Position numbers and translations under genes: made by a program. Positions 35,949 through 47,896 of a stretch of 64,000 bases of DNA are shown piece after piece. The first letter of the stretch is position 1; each line of letters begins with the position of its first letter. This DNA comes from Acanthochromis polyacanthus (Eukaryota > Chordata > Actinopteri > Pomacentridae): contig NC_067117.1 of assembly GCF_021347895.1 (NCBI RefSeq), forward strand, positions 35,222,067-35,286,066, read 5' to 3'. The notes under the pieces were generated by a model, which saw only the letters and a list, made by a program, of their open reading frames with translations, searched no databases and was not told where the DNA came from.

Positions 35949-38900
35949 GTGAGTAGTCCATCCTTTACTGATAGCGGCGGAACAGCAGCTCCTGGAGCAG
36001 CCCGGCTGTGTGTAGAAGGAGGGCAAAGTTGTGCAGACTTTACGCGCCTCGGACGCTGCGAAAAGACGCACAGTGGCACCGTGTTCTCTGAACCGAGGTG
36101 CAGTTTAATGATGAATTCGCGTGTCTGTTGGCCACCTGTAAGAACCAGGGGATGTGGGCTGATGCTCTGCAGGCAGAGCGGTTGAAAAAGCCCTCAGCTT
36201 CAGTACCAGTCAGACGCAGAGCAGCGCTGTATTGGGTTTGGTGCAAATAATTGCATTATCACTGGATAAATTCCACTGTACTTTAGACAAAGCCTGCTAT
36301 ACAACAGTCTGCTTATGCAGATTTTTCTTTAGAACTCTTTACGCGTGTGGATTATTCTGGGCAGTGCATCAGATCCCCGGTCATCAGGAGGACACCAGAG
36401 CGAAGTGCCCCTCCACTGCTGCCCTGCCTCCTCCTGCAGCCGGAGCTTGTGCAGCCTTGGCAGCCGGGCAGAGCAGGAGCCACTGGGATGCTGATAAGGT
36501 TGGGCAGGAGCTGAGATGGAGCCCGAGTCCGAGAGAACTAAAGCGCACAGAGCTGAAACAATGCCAACCTCTACAATACTGTTGACCAAGTGCATCTTTG
36601 TTCAAGCCACCGTCTGTGTGTGTGTTTGTGTGGTAGCAGGGGCTGAGGAGGGCTGCTAGATGGATTCATGGCTCTCACCCTCATGCAAACCAGATGAACC
36701 CCTCTTCTCTCTGTGTGCTCTTTCTGGTCCGGCTTATCTGTCCGGCCAGTTGGACCAGCTTTTATTCTCCTGGCCCCTCCAGAGTGGGTAAAGCCTCTCG
36801 TGGAGAGAGAGAGATTGGCTTCTCTCTTGGCGTGCTCATGCCAGTCATGCGCTTCGGCATTTTATCAGTTGCCTGCTAATTTTAGAATTTAAATGAATCT
36901 CCACATTAATTCTGTCCTCCTCTCTTTTCCTGCAATGACAGCAATAAATTTAACTAAGGTTTGCTTTGTGATGATTTTTGTTCCTCTAAGGTGTAGCTGA
37001 GGGTAAACCAATCTAAAGTCACCAGCTGAGCCATTTTTTAGAGGGTCACCTAATCCTAAATCCAAAAAAGACATATTTCCTCCTTACTACTTGTGGTTTC
37101 AAGCAATGCAGATAGTTTTGGTCTTACACCACAAGGCTTTGAGATATCCATCTCCGAGATTTGTGCTATAATAGTAACTATTCCCAGTTATTCAGGATTA
37201 TCCCAGAGCTCAGAATTATCGCTTATGATGGGAGCTTTGTTAGAAGAAATCTTTCTTAGGAAAACCGCTGAACAACTGTAGATTATGCAGTGGAAGTGGG
37301 ACATCATTTCAAAAAAGGCAAATTACTGTTAAGGCTTTCAAGCTTGTTCAGTCCTTACAGTGTAACAAACAATGTCTTCTTCATTATTTTTGGGGCGTTA
37401 TAGAGGCAGACATCTCAATGTTTAGATATTAGTTTAATATCTGAACTCTAGATTCTAAGTTGAATCATTTTAATTTCATATATCCACACTATTTTTAAGA
37501 ATTCAGAATTAGACTGAGCCACTGTACAAAAGGAGTTTCTGGGGGGAAATGGTCCTCTGTTGCTTTGGCCATGGATCTTTATATGCTAAGTCTTGTAATT
37601 CCTTCACCTTTAACAGTGTTTGTAGTGGCAGTAGTTTGAGTGGAGAAGAAATGTCGGTGAAACTGCATTATTTTGGAGTCTTTTGACCCTGGAGGCAATG
37701 CCGGGCCAGCATAGGTAAAGTAATTTGGAACATCTGTCTCTGTCATTTTCACCCACAAGCGAGGAGTTAAGTGTTATCTCAGACTTCTACAGAGATTAAT
37801 GAGCTACTGTAAGTTTGAGAGGATAAAAAAGAAAAGGGAATGAGGAACACGCCAAAGCTATACAGCAAGAAAACTACTCTTGATTTTAATGACCACCAGT
37901 TCAATCTGTGACATTGATTTCTGGAGTAATTTGAATATCAGGGAGCACAATGTGGGTCAGGGGCAAATGCGATGCATAGTCGCTGCAATAATACATCAGA
38001 CGAATTAGTGTATGTAACACAATTACACGGTGTGTGAGTGCACAGCAGTTCACTTCGACTACCCAGAGCTGGAGACCCCCCACCTCTGAGCCTCACCCCT
38101 CCACCCACCGCTACCCCAGTTGCCCATGGAGACACTGATTAAACACGACTGTTCAGATGCTACAGCCTGAGGAGGAAGAAGAAGAAGTCGAGCCCCCAAT
38201 GTGTGTGTGTGCGTGTGTGTGTTAATGTTTGTATGTGTGCGCTCTCATTCACATGCTATTTCACTCTTTGCATAAGAGTGTGTATATCGGATAGAAGAGG
38301 CAAAGCAACAAAAAGAGGAGAGTGAGAGAAGAGGGCAGTAATAAAGGAGAGGAGAGCAAACAGTGATATGAAACCAACACTGATGGGAGAAAGAAACACA
38401 GAGAGAGAGAGAGAGAGAGAGAACAAAATACTGCAGACCATCAAGCACAGCTGATGTTCTGTTGTCCTTTTTTCTTCTTCATCCCCTTTCAATCTTAATG
38501 CTTCCACTTATTTCAGTGTGTGATCCAGGCCCACAGGGAGCTGGAAATACAGGTGGAGGAACGGAACCTCACAGGAGTGGAGAGGAGAGTAGTAAGTGGA
38601 AATAGAGAGGAAGCAGGAGTGAGAAAGACTAATAATGGCAGGAATAGACCGAGAGGAAGAGAAGCTGGTGGCAAACAAGGGAGGAGAGAAATGAGAGGGA
38701 GGAGAGGTACAAGTGGAAAGTGTGCAGCTCACCTGCCAGATGGCAGCTTTGGCAGCGCTCAGTGTGCAGTGATGGCGGTCTTGCAATATGGCGCATTGCC
38801 TCCAGATTGTCACACCGTTGTAGAAACAAACAGTGCAATAACTTTGCTGATGTGTGTGTTTTGCATGATTTTCTTTGGCACTGGTGTGAGCAGACAGCAT

Positions 38901-39314
38901 ATGGCCTTAAAAAAGCTGACAAGTTGACTGATATCACATGGTTTTTTTCCTCTGAAAAGTACACTTTAACTTTGAAGAATTCTGTCATAAAGTGGAGTCC
39001 ACACTTTGCTCATCAAACTAAACTATCCAGTTTATGAAAACAGTTGCATATTGTTTTCTGAGGTTCTGAAGCCACTGTAAATCCTCAAAAGCAAGTTTGA
39101 TGTTGGCATTTACCAGATCTGGATGGTGTCAACTTGTATAATCTGACTCACCGGATGTAGAATTTGGTGAAAGCTGCCATTTCTGCTACGGACTTGAAAT
39201 GGCTCTCTCCTCCCCTGCCACTATCTGTACATTTTCAAATTTTTCAACCTCTAAGCAGCAACCCACACATTCATAATGGCAAGTTTTGAAGATCTGGATT
39301 GTGCAATAAAGCCC

Positions 39315-39345
<31 letters not shown>

Positions 39346-40272
39346 AAAAAAGTTCTGCCATTTTAATGACAGTGCTTGCCTCTATGTGTGCAAATGACCC
39401 ATCAAAACAATTTCCCCCAACACTATTATATCACAGGAGCACTGTTACTGCATCCTGGGCTTAGCATTACCACAGACAATTGTGATTATTGCTTAAAAAT
39501 ACAAACACGCTACAGCATTAATGCCCCTATAGCAGAATAATGATGAGGTGCAGCCAGACCATACAGCGCTGTGGACATACATCTGGCTGTGCAAGACCAC
39601 AAACTGCATAGTAAGAAGTTGTAAAATCCAGTGTTTCTGGAACTTCACTCATTACATGAACCACAAAAGTTCAGCTATCCCAGTCTCAAATGGATTGATT
39701 TTTACATTACTACAAAATTCTGTCTTTTTCGTGCTCCTAACAAAACTGCAATACTGCTACATTGCTGGAATTTCTACCCCTTCAACGAGTGATTCATATC
39801 ATGTTTGACTGCTTTTAAACTATTTCTAATTTCATGTACTCATGAGGGAACAAAAATAGCAGCCCTTGAAAATTCAAATGAGCTATTAATTAAAATGGGA
39901 TAATTTGACGCAGAAATAAAAATGCAAAAGTGATTATGGAAGTCTGTTCTATGGCATGAAAAATGAAGTAATTTGTCTTTACATATCTATTCTAATTGTG
40001 ACATCCTGATTATCTACCTCTCAGCACAAAAGCCAAAAGAAGCGATTTGGACATTTATGATCCTGACAACTGTGTAATTATCCATTTTTAAGAAACTAGA
40101 TAAACTGATATAGAGTTTGGTGGAATGTTTTTGTAGTTCTGTGGATGATGACAAGAGAATAGAGACTAGACTTCTGCTTAAACAACTGAAGCAAAAAATA
40201 AAAAAATAATAAAAAATTGGTCACTTCAGAAATGACAAAGGCAATGAAACTGTCATTAATTCCAACATGTTT
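35949..40272. other. Putative plxna2 intron 1, first part
   Basis: The beginning (to about 36600) is still CpG-rich and GC-rich, as expected just downstream of a promoter. The open frame at 36232-36585 shows no domain. Simple repeats: a (GA)n stretch near 38399-38421, purine-rich tracts at 38540-38720, and poly-C/poly-A at 39312-39351. No coding exon is seen. Confidence 0.4.
39312..39351 (+). repeat. C24-A16 homopolymer tract
   Basis: Twenty-four C followed directly by sixteen A. It may be partly a sequencing or assembly length artefact. Confidence 0.95.
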
Positions 40273-40518
40273 TAAGATAAATGGTTGTATTTACATAACA
40301 CTTTTATCCAAAGCGCTTTACATGATATGTCACATTCACACACACACTGATGGCGGAAGCTGCCATGCAAGGCGCTAACCATGACCCACCAGGAGCAATT
40401 AGGGGTTCAGTTTCTTGCTCAGGGACACCTCGACATGAGCTGGATGGGCCGAGGATCAAACCGGCAACCTTCCAGTTACAAGACGACCACTCTACCCACT
40501 GATCCATGTCGCCCCCCT
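40273..40518. repeat. Teleost dispersed repeat with ATCCAAAGCGCTTTACA motif
   Basis: Contains TTATCCAAAGCGCTTTACATG, CCACCAGGAGCAATTAGGGG, CTTGCTCAGGGACACCTCGACATG and the terminal CTACCCACTGATCCATGTCGCC, a combination I recognise as a common fish interspersed repeat. The last part resembles a tRNA-like head in reverse. The apparent 177-residue frame that begins here crosses from repeat into unrelated sequence. Confidence 0.6.
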
Positions 40519-41548
40519 AAGACCCAGAATCAATGCCCAGTGAACTATATGTGGTTATGTACACTGTTTTATTACACTACTACCACACTTTTCAAAGTAT
40601 TGCTGGTGAAAAAAAGGGCACATTTGGAGTATTTAATGTATGAGTCTGAGGCTGACTTCATATGTTTCATTGACACCAAGTTAAAAGAGTCAGTTACAAC
40701 TGTGGCATTTAACATCCCTGGGTACAATCTGTTCAGGAGAGACAGGAGAAATGGCAGAGTTAGCAGCTCAATGACTAATGTTGCTATTTTCCCAAACATG
40801 GGAAATAGATACTGCACATTCATCCCTCCTTTCAAGCAGAACCCACAACTTCCAGGTTGCAAGAACTTGACAAGTTTTAGGTATTTACTCTTTCAAACAG
40901 CTTGCTTTTCATAAAAGTGAAATCTCAACATCATCCGTATTACAGGATACTGTCTAACATTTGTGACTAGGGAAAACATAGCATTTGGAGTAAGTTGGTG
41001 AATACATTTCATGGCAGCTGAACGAGTCAGCTTCATCTCTGAATGAGCAACCTCTTTGATTTTCCTGAAAAGTCGTGATGCAATCTTCATAGGTTGGACT
41101 CGACACAAGTTTGGACTGCATGCTGTCGTATTAACAGATAAATATCTGTAAGATCACAGCATAGTCTACTTTGAGTTGTGTGAAGTGATTTGGTGAAGGC
41201 CTTTTTCCAATTTTCACACCAATACTGATCCAAAAACAATCCAAAGCACACAAAAGAAACACCTTTCTCTTTCACTTTTACCTTCTATTTCACACGTTAT
41301 AAACTGAAATGTCCATAAAAATACTATAATGAAGACAGGGTCTGTATCAAGGAAGATTAATGAGGCTCACTGTTAATGAATATACTGTAGTCTGGGTTTG
41401 GACAAAATGCTAACAAGAGTTAAAGTTTAGTTTGCTGCTTCCACCTGTTTGTAGGAGTCTTTTCTCTGAGTTTATTAACAACTTGCAGCATCAAACAGCA
41501 TCAGGATCAATATGAGCGTGTCCGAAGTGAGAGAGCTACACACATTTA

Positions 41549-41912
41549 CACTAACGTTCAAAAGCTTGGGGTGACTCAGACAAATTCATGTTTTCCATAA
41601 AAACTCACACTTTTATTCATGTGCTAACATAATTGTACAAGGGTTTTCTAATCATTAATCAGCCTTTCAACACCATTAGCTAACACAATGTAGCATTAGA
41701 ACACAGGAGTGATGGTTGCTGGAAATGTTCCTATGTACCCCTATGGAGATGTTCCATTAAAAATCAGTCGTTTCCAGCTAGAATAGTCATTTACCACATT
41801 AACAATGTTTACACTACATTTCTGATTAATTTAATGTTATCTTCATTGAAAAAAACTTTTCTTTCAAATAAAAGGACATTTCTAAGTGACCCTAAACTTT
41901 TGAACGGTAGCG
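41549..41912. mobile_element. Tc1/mariner-type MITE, copy 2 (364 bp)
   Basis: Ends CACTAACGTTCAAAAG and TTTTGAACGGTAGCG with TA on both sides (41547-41548, 41913-41914). Comparing block R copies shows the empty site (CATTTATGTGCATC at about 20539), so the insertion and the TA duplication can be read directly. Confidence 0.9.
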
Positions 41913-42111
41913 TATGTACATCACCCCACAGCAGTAACTTCATTAATGACTTAGAATGACAAACTATCTCCAACATAGAGACAATATTGGTCAGGATGTA
42001 AGGGCCAGTCATAGACAAGACAGAATCAGAGCTCATAAGATGCAATAAAATCCATTGTTGCATATCAGCCATCCTCAGGTTGAGGCCTGAGTTCCATCAC
42101 AGCCGTCAGGA

Positions 42112-42590
42112 TACACCGATCAGGCATAACATTATGATGACCTGCCTCATGTGTTGGCCTTTATGTTGTCAAAAAAGCTCTAAGCTATTGGATTGGACCA
42201 GAGGACCTCTCAGGGTGTATTATGAGGTCTGACACCAGGACGTTGACAGTAGATCCTTTGGATGCTCTGGGTTGTGCGGTGGGGCCTCTGGGAAACAAAC
42301 TTGTTCCACTGCATCCTAGTGATGCTTGTTCAGAATGGGGTCTTGGGTATTTGGAGGTCAAATCAACGTCCTGGGCAACTGTCATTATCTCCAAGATGTT
42401 CCTGATTGGTTGGTGTTTTTGCGATGTGGTGGCCGTGCATTTCTCCAATGACATTTAGGATTGTTATTTGCACAAGGGAGTGCTCTTGTTCTGTTATAAC
42501 ATTTATTTGGGTGTCTAAGGCATAGGCCTTAGATGTCAAAGTCCAAGGTTTTCCAACAGAACACTACATAGTATCAATATGATCCATGTT
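42112..42590 (-). pseudogene. Tc1-like element relic, second family
   Basis: Starts with the terminal-repeat-like TACACCGATCAGGCATAACATTATGA, a pattern I recognise from a Tc1-like family in fish. On the minus strand the stretch 42190-42560 corresponds to the C-terminal transposase part with many lesions: words such as TTTGGAGGTCAAATCAACG, and CCAAGGTTTTCCAACAGAACA further in. The N-terminal half and the other terminal repeat are missing. Confidence 0.55.
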
Positions 42591-42880
42591 GGTTAGCTAC
42601 TGGTTATTTTGGACAGTGAAATGAGCCTAGATTTTTTTAAGGTGCTCTGTTTCGCAATATACATCACATCACTTGTAGTAAAATCTTGCGTATCGGGCAA
42701 ATATTGTGTGTGTGTGGTGTGGCTCTTTCTGTCAGTGTGGTGAGTTTGTCTGAATGAAGCTGTGAGGAACATTTACCTAAGTGACCTATGTCAGAATACA
42801 CTCACTTTAATGGGTAGATGAAGCCAGCGATGTTACATATTCCATGTCTGAAAAGGGCTTGAGTGTCCACTTCTCAGAAA

Positions 42881-45800
42881 AATGTCCAGAGTGGTCGCTC
42901 AGTGGCAACATCTTCATAACGGTCCCCATCTGGTTACCTACAACATCTCCCATACGCCCAGACTAACTGGACTACATCTGAGACTGCTGTAGAGTGATCA
43001 GCCCTTGGCAGCCACAAACCAGATGGGACTGGACTTAATAGACTTGGAGAATTCAATTTTAATTTGAAGATCAAGTCACATTAAGAGGGACAGGTTGTAG
43101 CGAAGGGAAACGTTCTCTGCTGTGTATTCGCTGTAAATTTTTCACTGTTTCCGAAGTATGTGCTATCCCTGCAGGCTTTTTTGTACAAAGGATCTCAAAA
43201 ACCTATTTGCCTTCCAGAAAAATTCTATTTGAGTGAAATTCACCTGTGTTTGCAGTCCTGGTAGAACTCTGGCCCACTCGGGTACTGTTCTTCTAACCAG
43301 GCTATTTCTATTTCTGAACATTGAGGACATTTTTGTGCATTTTCTCAAAATCAAGTGGGAAACTTAGGAAAGTGGATCACATTTCTGACTAGGTTAGATT
43401 AGAAACAAGCCGGACTGGACCGAGCATGAAAACAGACTGAGATAATCTGGTCAGATGCTTGTATTTGTACAGCTTTTGGGTGAATGGCCCCCAAAGGCTT
43501 TATTTGCACTGTGGATTAAATGTTAAATGGGCTTTGGAGCAGCAGATACTTACAGGGAAAGTTGTCGAATAGTAGAACATACACCAGCTCTCCTCCTCTT
43601 TCCTGTTCCTCTCTCCCTCACTCGCTGTCTATCGCCGTCTCCTCGTCCTCACAGTCATTTGTCAGCAGTGGAGGTAGCAGCTGTTCCTTTTGCATTGTAA
43701 TTTCTTTGATCGTAATTATTCGTGCCAGCTACCTCCAACCTTGGCATCCTCCACCCCACGAAGCCATATGGGCAAAGAGGGAGGAAGCCGAGGAAACATA
43801 CAGGCTTCTTTGGAATAAGTTCTTTGATTTCTGTGTGCAGTGGTGTGGGAATTATGGACATATGTGCTTCACAGCTTCACATGAATGCTGTGCATCACAG
43901 TGTTTGATTATTTTTCTCATTCATACATTCGCTGGGGTCTAGTTTCTGTCAGATGTAATGTATTTTCCCTGTCAGATATCCATGATTTATGCATGCAAAA
44001 GAAATATAGCCTTGCACATCTATAAGTGAATCAATCTGAACAGAACTATAGCTTTGCTCTACAGAAAGAGAAATGTCAACTCAGACAAAGAAGAAAGAGA
44101 CTCAGAAGATGGGGAGCAGACAATAAAATTACAGCCATGCTAGAGGCTGAGTATCAGGCTTATAGTTACTCAGGCAAGTAAAAATGGCTAAAAGATAGTG
44201 CTCTTACAATATATATATATAAAAAAACAGAGCTAGTAAGCTGTTCTGTGTCTGTCTCAGGGCTAGAGAGTAGTGCTCACATTTCACAACCCTTATTCTC
44301 TATTCTATTCAGCTGCACTGTCTGCAGAGCACTCTGAACCCCGGCCGACTCCTCTGTTTGCCCCTTGTTCTTCTTCCTGCACTTAAGCGACACTAAGGAT
44401 GAGGGGTGCTGGGCAGCTGATGCAGCACGGCAACGCACACAGATGCAGTGTGGCTCCTAAGAAAACACAGCTCACTCTGTCTTCTTCTGCCATCGCTGAA
44501 TTATAGAAGACCCTCTATTGCACTCGGACTGCATTGGTTTTCATCACAGCACTGGAGGTCACTTTGACTTTCCCCTCTACGCTCATCATATATGCAACAC
44601 GAGGGCTTCGGCAGTTGAGATGAGCAAGCTTCAGGTCACCATTAACCAGGGAAGACCGACAATGAGATTTATGGAAGGGAAGACAGAGCTGAGAAGAGGG
44701 AAGGGAAGCGAAAGGCATGCATGGTTAAATCTGACAGTAGCAGCAGTGCCCTTCATCTGGTCCCTGCTCTTAACAGCAATTTCAGATATAGTACTGTATC
44801 TGCATGTATAATGCATATGACCTAAGATAATGGCATGCATTGCGGAGGAGGCTGCTGACTGTGTTGTGGTGATGTGTTGGAATTGGTCCCCTATGTCACA
44901 TTTGCCTGTGCCCCGGTTCCTTGCAGCATCCTGCAGTTATTAGGAGCGGAGCGTATTGCGATGACATAGTGCTGTTTTACTGTTCCCCACAGACTCCCTC
45001 TGCTACTCTACCATCAAGATTAGTGGCTGGCTAGAGAGTCCTAAAGCCTGCAATAGCTGTGCTGACCAATAAACTAAACAACAAGCTTGGAGAAAAAGGC
45101 AATTATGGTTCATTTTTGTTAATATAAAACAATACTGGGACACGCAGTCACGCCAGGAGAACTGCCAACAAAACTAAATGAATTTGCACCAATTTGTACT
45201 GGTTTTTGTAAAATACTTGCTTCACAAAGTGTTTGTGCCGTTTCTCTAAATTCTGGTTGTAAAATTCCCCCCCGACTGAGAGAAATGTTTGGGGGAAGAG
45301 TTCTGTTTGAATTTACATTGTAGAACATAATGATGAAAATTCACCACAGGCCAACAGTCATAAATTTTCACTGTGCTGCTCAAAGTGAAGATATCCTGTG
45401 GGTATCTTCACTGCAGTGCGAGCATCCATGCTACACATTATACCCTGTGAGGCCTGAATCTGTGAAGGAGGACTTCGAAAGGTGGGGCTCATGACTCTGG
45501 GCATCCCCCTCCTGAACACAGCTGCAGATAAAACACGGTGGGCTGATCACAAAACATTGCTCTTTCTAATAAACCCCACTGGTCCCTTGTGATTCAATAT
45601 GACATTCATTTAAAAGTCATGGTTAATAAAGACGGCATTTTCATGTCCTAATTCCCCGACTCATCACCGTAGGTACCAGCGACAGCCTCTGGCTCTGGCT
45701 TGCCGGCTCCCTCCTCCCTCCTGTCTCTGCCACGTTTGACCTACTTCTGTCTCCACAACATTGTAAACAGATCTACTAATTGCCTTCATTTATTCATTTG

Positions 45801-47553
45801 GAAGTCAAGTTCTGTTGCGACTGGCGCCCTCCCAGCCCATTCATGTGTAATGTGTACAATGCTAGCCCTTCCCCCATTGAGTTGCCCATGTGTATTTGAT
45901 GAAAACCCCAGACAAAAGTACTCCCTCTGACTTTAACTACTACATGTACAAACATTGTTGTGAAGTGCAGCAGTCAAATTTTTTTTCTTTAATCCATAAT
46001 GATCTCCAAGTAGAACAAACGTGCTGTGAAACCTACTGTATGGACCCAGAATGCCCAGCGCGCTTCTGCACAGCCTGCTTATAATCATGAGGACAGAAGC
46101 TGTTATGACTATTGTAGTTCAGACACTTTTCCGCCCCCGTAGTCTCATACTGTTATTGTCTTTGTATAGCTTTAGAAATCTAGGCCACAAAAAAACAACG
46201 GCAATAACAAAAAAAAAGTTTTTATCACCTCTGATGTGAGTGACAATGACTCCTATTGTTGACTAAGTGTGAGAACAGAGATGCATCTTCTGACCTTTAG
46301 AAAGATCGTGGCACAGTCTGTTGACAGTGTTCCCAATCTCACGCAGATCTATAATCCAACACAGAAACAAGATAGACTTGAACACCAGGCTGTTTGTACT
46401 AAATCTGTCTTTCCTTTGAGTGAAAAAAAATCCTGTTATACCATTTTAGTGTTGGTGCTAGAAAATGTAACAATATATATTTCAAGAATACAGACAACTT
46501 TAGCTTAAAGAAAAAGCTTGTTGGCATCATCATCCAGGTCAAGACACTATCATGAACCCAAAGTTGTAATTTTCACTACAACAAAAAATATAAAAAGCTA
46601 AATTTACTGCAGGATGAATGCTGTCATAATGCAACCTCATACTGTTAGACTTGCATGAGCAGTGCACATCATGCACATGGACAACCTAACAAATAAATAT
46701 GCCCCATGAACATTTTAGTTCATCTCTTTCACAGATGGGTCAAACAAGAGATTAAAAAAAACACCCCTTCTGTCCCGTGAATCGTGCCTAACAGGGGGCT
46801 ACAAAAGACATGACAGCATTTCAGCCCAATAAAAGCTGAACCCAAAGGATAGATTTGCTTCCACTGATCTTGATCCAGGTCAAAGGGCTGTGTTTGCAGA
46901 GCACAAGAGGCTGGCTTCTCCCTCCTCTGCGCTGCGATTGGTGCCCGCTGAGAGCTCATGTCCCCAGAGGCCTCAGCAAACCATGTTCCTGTGTGTGAGT
47001 GTGAATGAGTCACGTCTGGGCTGGAGTGTGTCTGTGTGGCGAGGCGGAGAATTCAGCAGGGAGGACTGTGCAGGGCGAAGAGCTGTCTCTATAATCCAGG
47101 GTAAACACTGAGCAGCATGACTGCACGCCTTAGACGTGACCAAAGCCGGCAGAACAGAAATGGATGAAATGATGAGGCTGCTGCTTGCCTGCAAGCCTGC
47201 CCAGCTCTGTTTGCCGCCAGTACTTCCTAATTTCTCTTCTTGTTTTTCTCTCCTGTTTTGTAACTCCTCTTGAGGATTTGACTGGAGACTCTCCACACTG
47301 AATTAACCTCTGGGTGCCACTGCTGCTGTCTGTTGTTTAAGGTCACGCCAGACTCAAACCTGGTTCGGCAAATATCATTCGGTCTGCTGTTTGCCGTTGG
47401 ACCTCAAGAACGCTGTCTTATTTATTATTTCTGGTCAAGAAACGGACATCACCTGAGTTTCTGATAAGATTACAATGCAAATCTCATATCAAAGCTCTTA
47501 AATTGAAAGTTTGGAGAATGACTTAAACATGAGAAATCTAAAGTAACAGGACT
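42881..47553. other. Gene-free part of putative plxna2 intron 1
   Basis: No coding exon recognised. The frame at 43520-43942 lacks any domain, and frames around 44515-44840 are short and unsupported. A CAACAAGCTTGG-containing AT-rich stretch and several TTAATTA-like words occur but no named element. Confidence 0.4.
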
Positions 47554-47896
47554 GTCCATCCATTATCTATATACTGCTTCATCCTCATTAGGGTCTTGGT
47601 GGGCCGGAGTCTATCTCAGATGACTTAGAGTGAAGGCTGGGGACACCCTGGACATGTCACTAGTCTATCACAGGGATACATATACAGACAAACACACTCA
47701 CATTCACACCTATGGACAATTTTGAGTTACCAATTAACCTGAGTGTGTTTTTGGACTGTGGGAGGAAAATGAAGAACCCACACATGCACAGGGAGAACAT
47801 GCAAACTCCATGCAGAAAGATCCCGGGAAGGCCGGAGAGCAAACCAGAGATCTTCTAGCTGAAAGGCGAAAGTGCTAACCACCGATCCACTGTGCA
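47554..47896 (-). mobile_element. Near-full-length SINE copy
   Basis: Tail TCCATCCAT at 47554, body GGACACCCTGGACATGTCAC and CACAGGGAGAACATGCAAAC, head in reverse GTGCTAACCACCGATCCACTG ending near 47896. No target duplication could be seen, so the edges are approximate. Confidence 0.75.

Larger units (their letters stand above)
40990..42880 (+). repeat. Block R, copy 3, interrupted by two insertions
   Basis: Colinear with copies 1 and 2: CGAGTCAGCTTCATCTCTGAAT (about 41023), ACTGAAATGTCCATAAAAAT (about 41304), TTAAAGTTTAGTTTGCTGCTT (about 41419), CAATATGAGCGTGTCCGAAGTG (about 41510), ACAGCAGTAACTTCATTAATG (about 41928). It is split by the MITE at 41549-41912 and by Tc1 sequence at 42112-42590, and resumes near 42680 with GGCAAATATTGTG and TCTGAAAAGGGCTTGAG. 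Confidence 0.6.

Noticed and set aside
36232..36585. 117-residue frame in the CpG-rich region after the candidate plxna2 promoter
   Set aside because: GC-rich DNA gives long chance frames; no domain, no splice boundary and no start context.
40381..40914. 177-residue frame as a candidate exon
   Set aside because: Its first third is a dispersed fish repeat and the rest lacks any family similarity or splice sites.
43520..43942. 140-residue frame in plxna2 intron 1
   Set aside because: Ser/Pro low-complexity start and no recognisable domain or exon borders.
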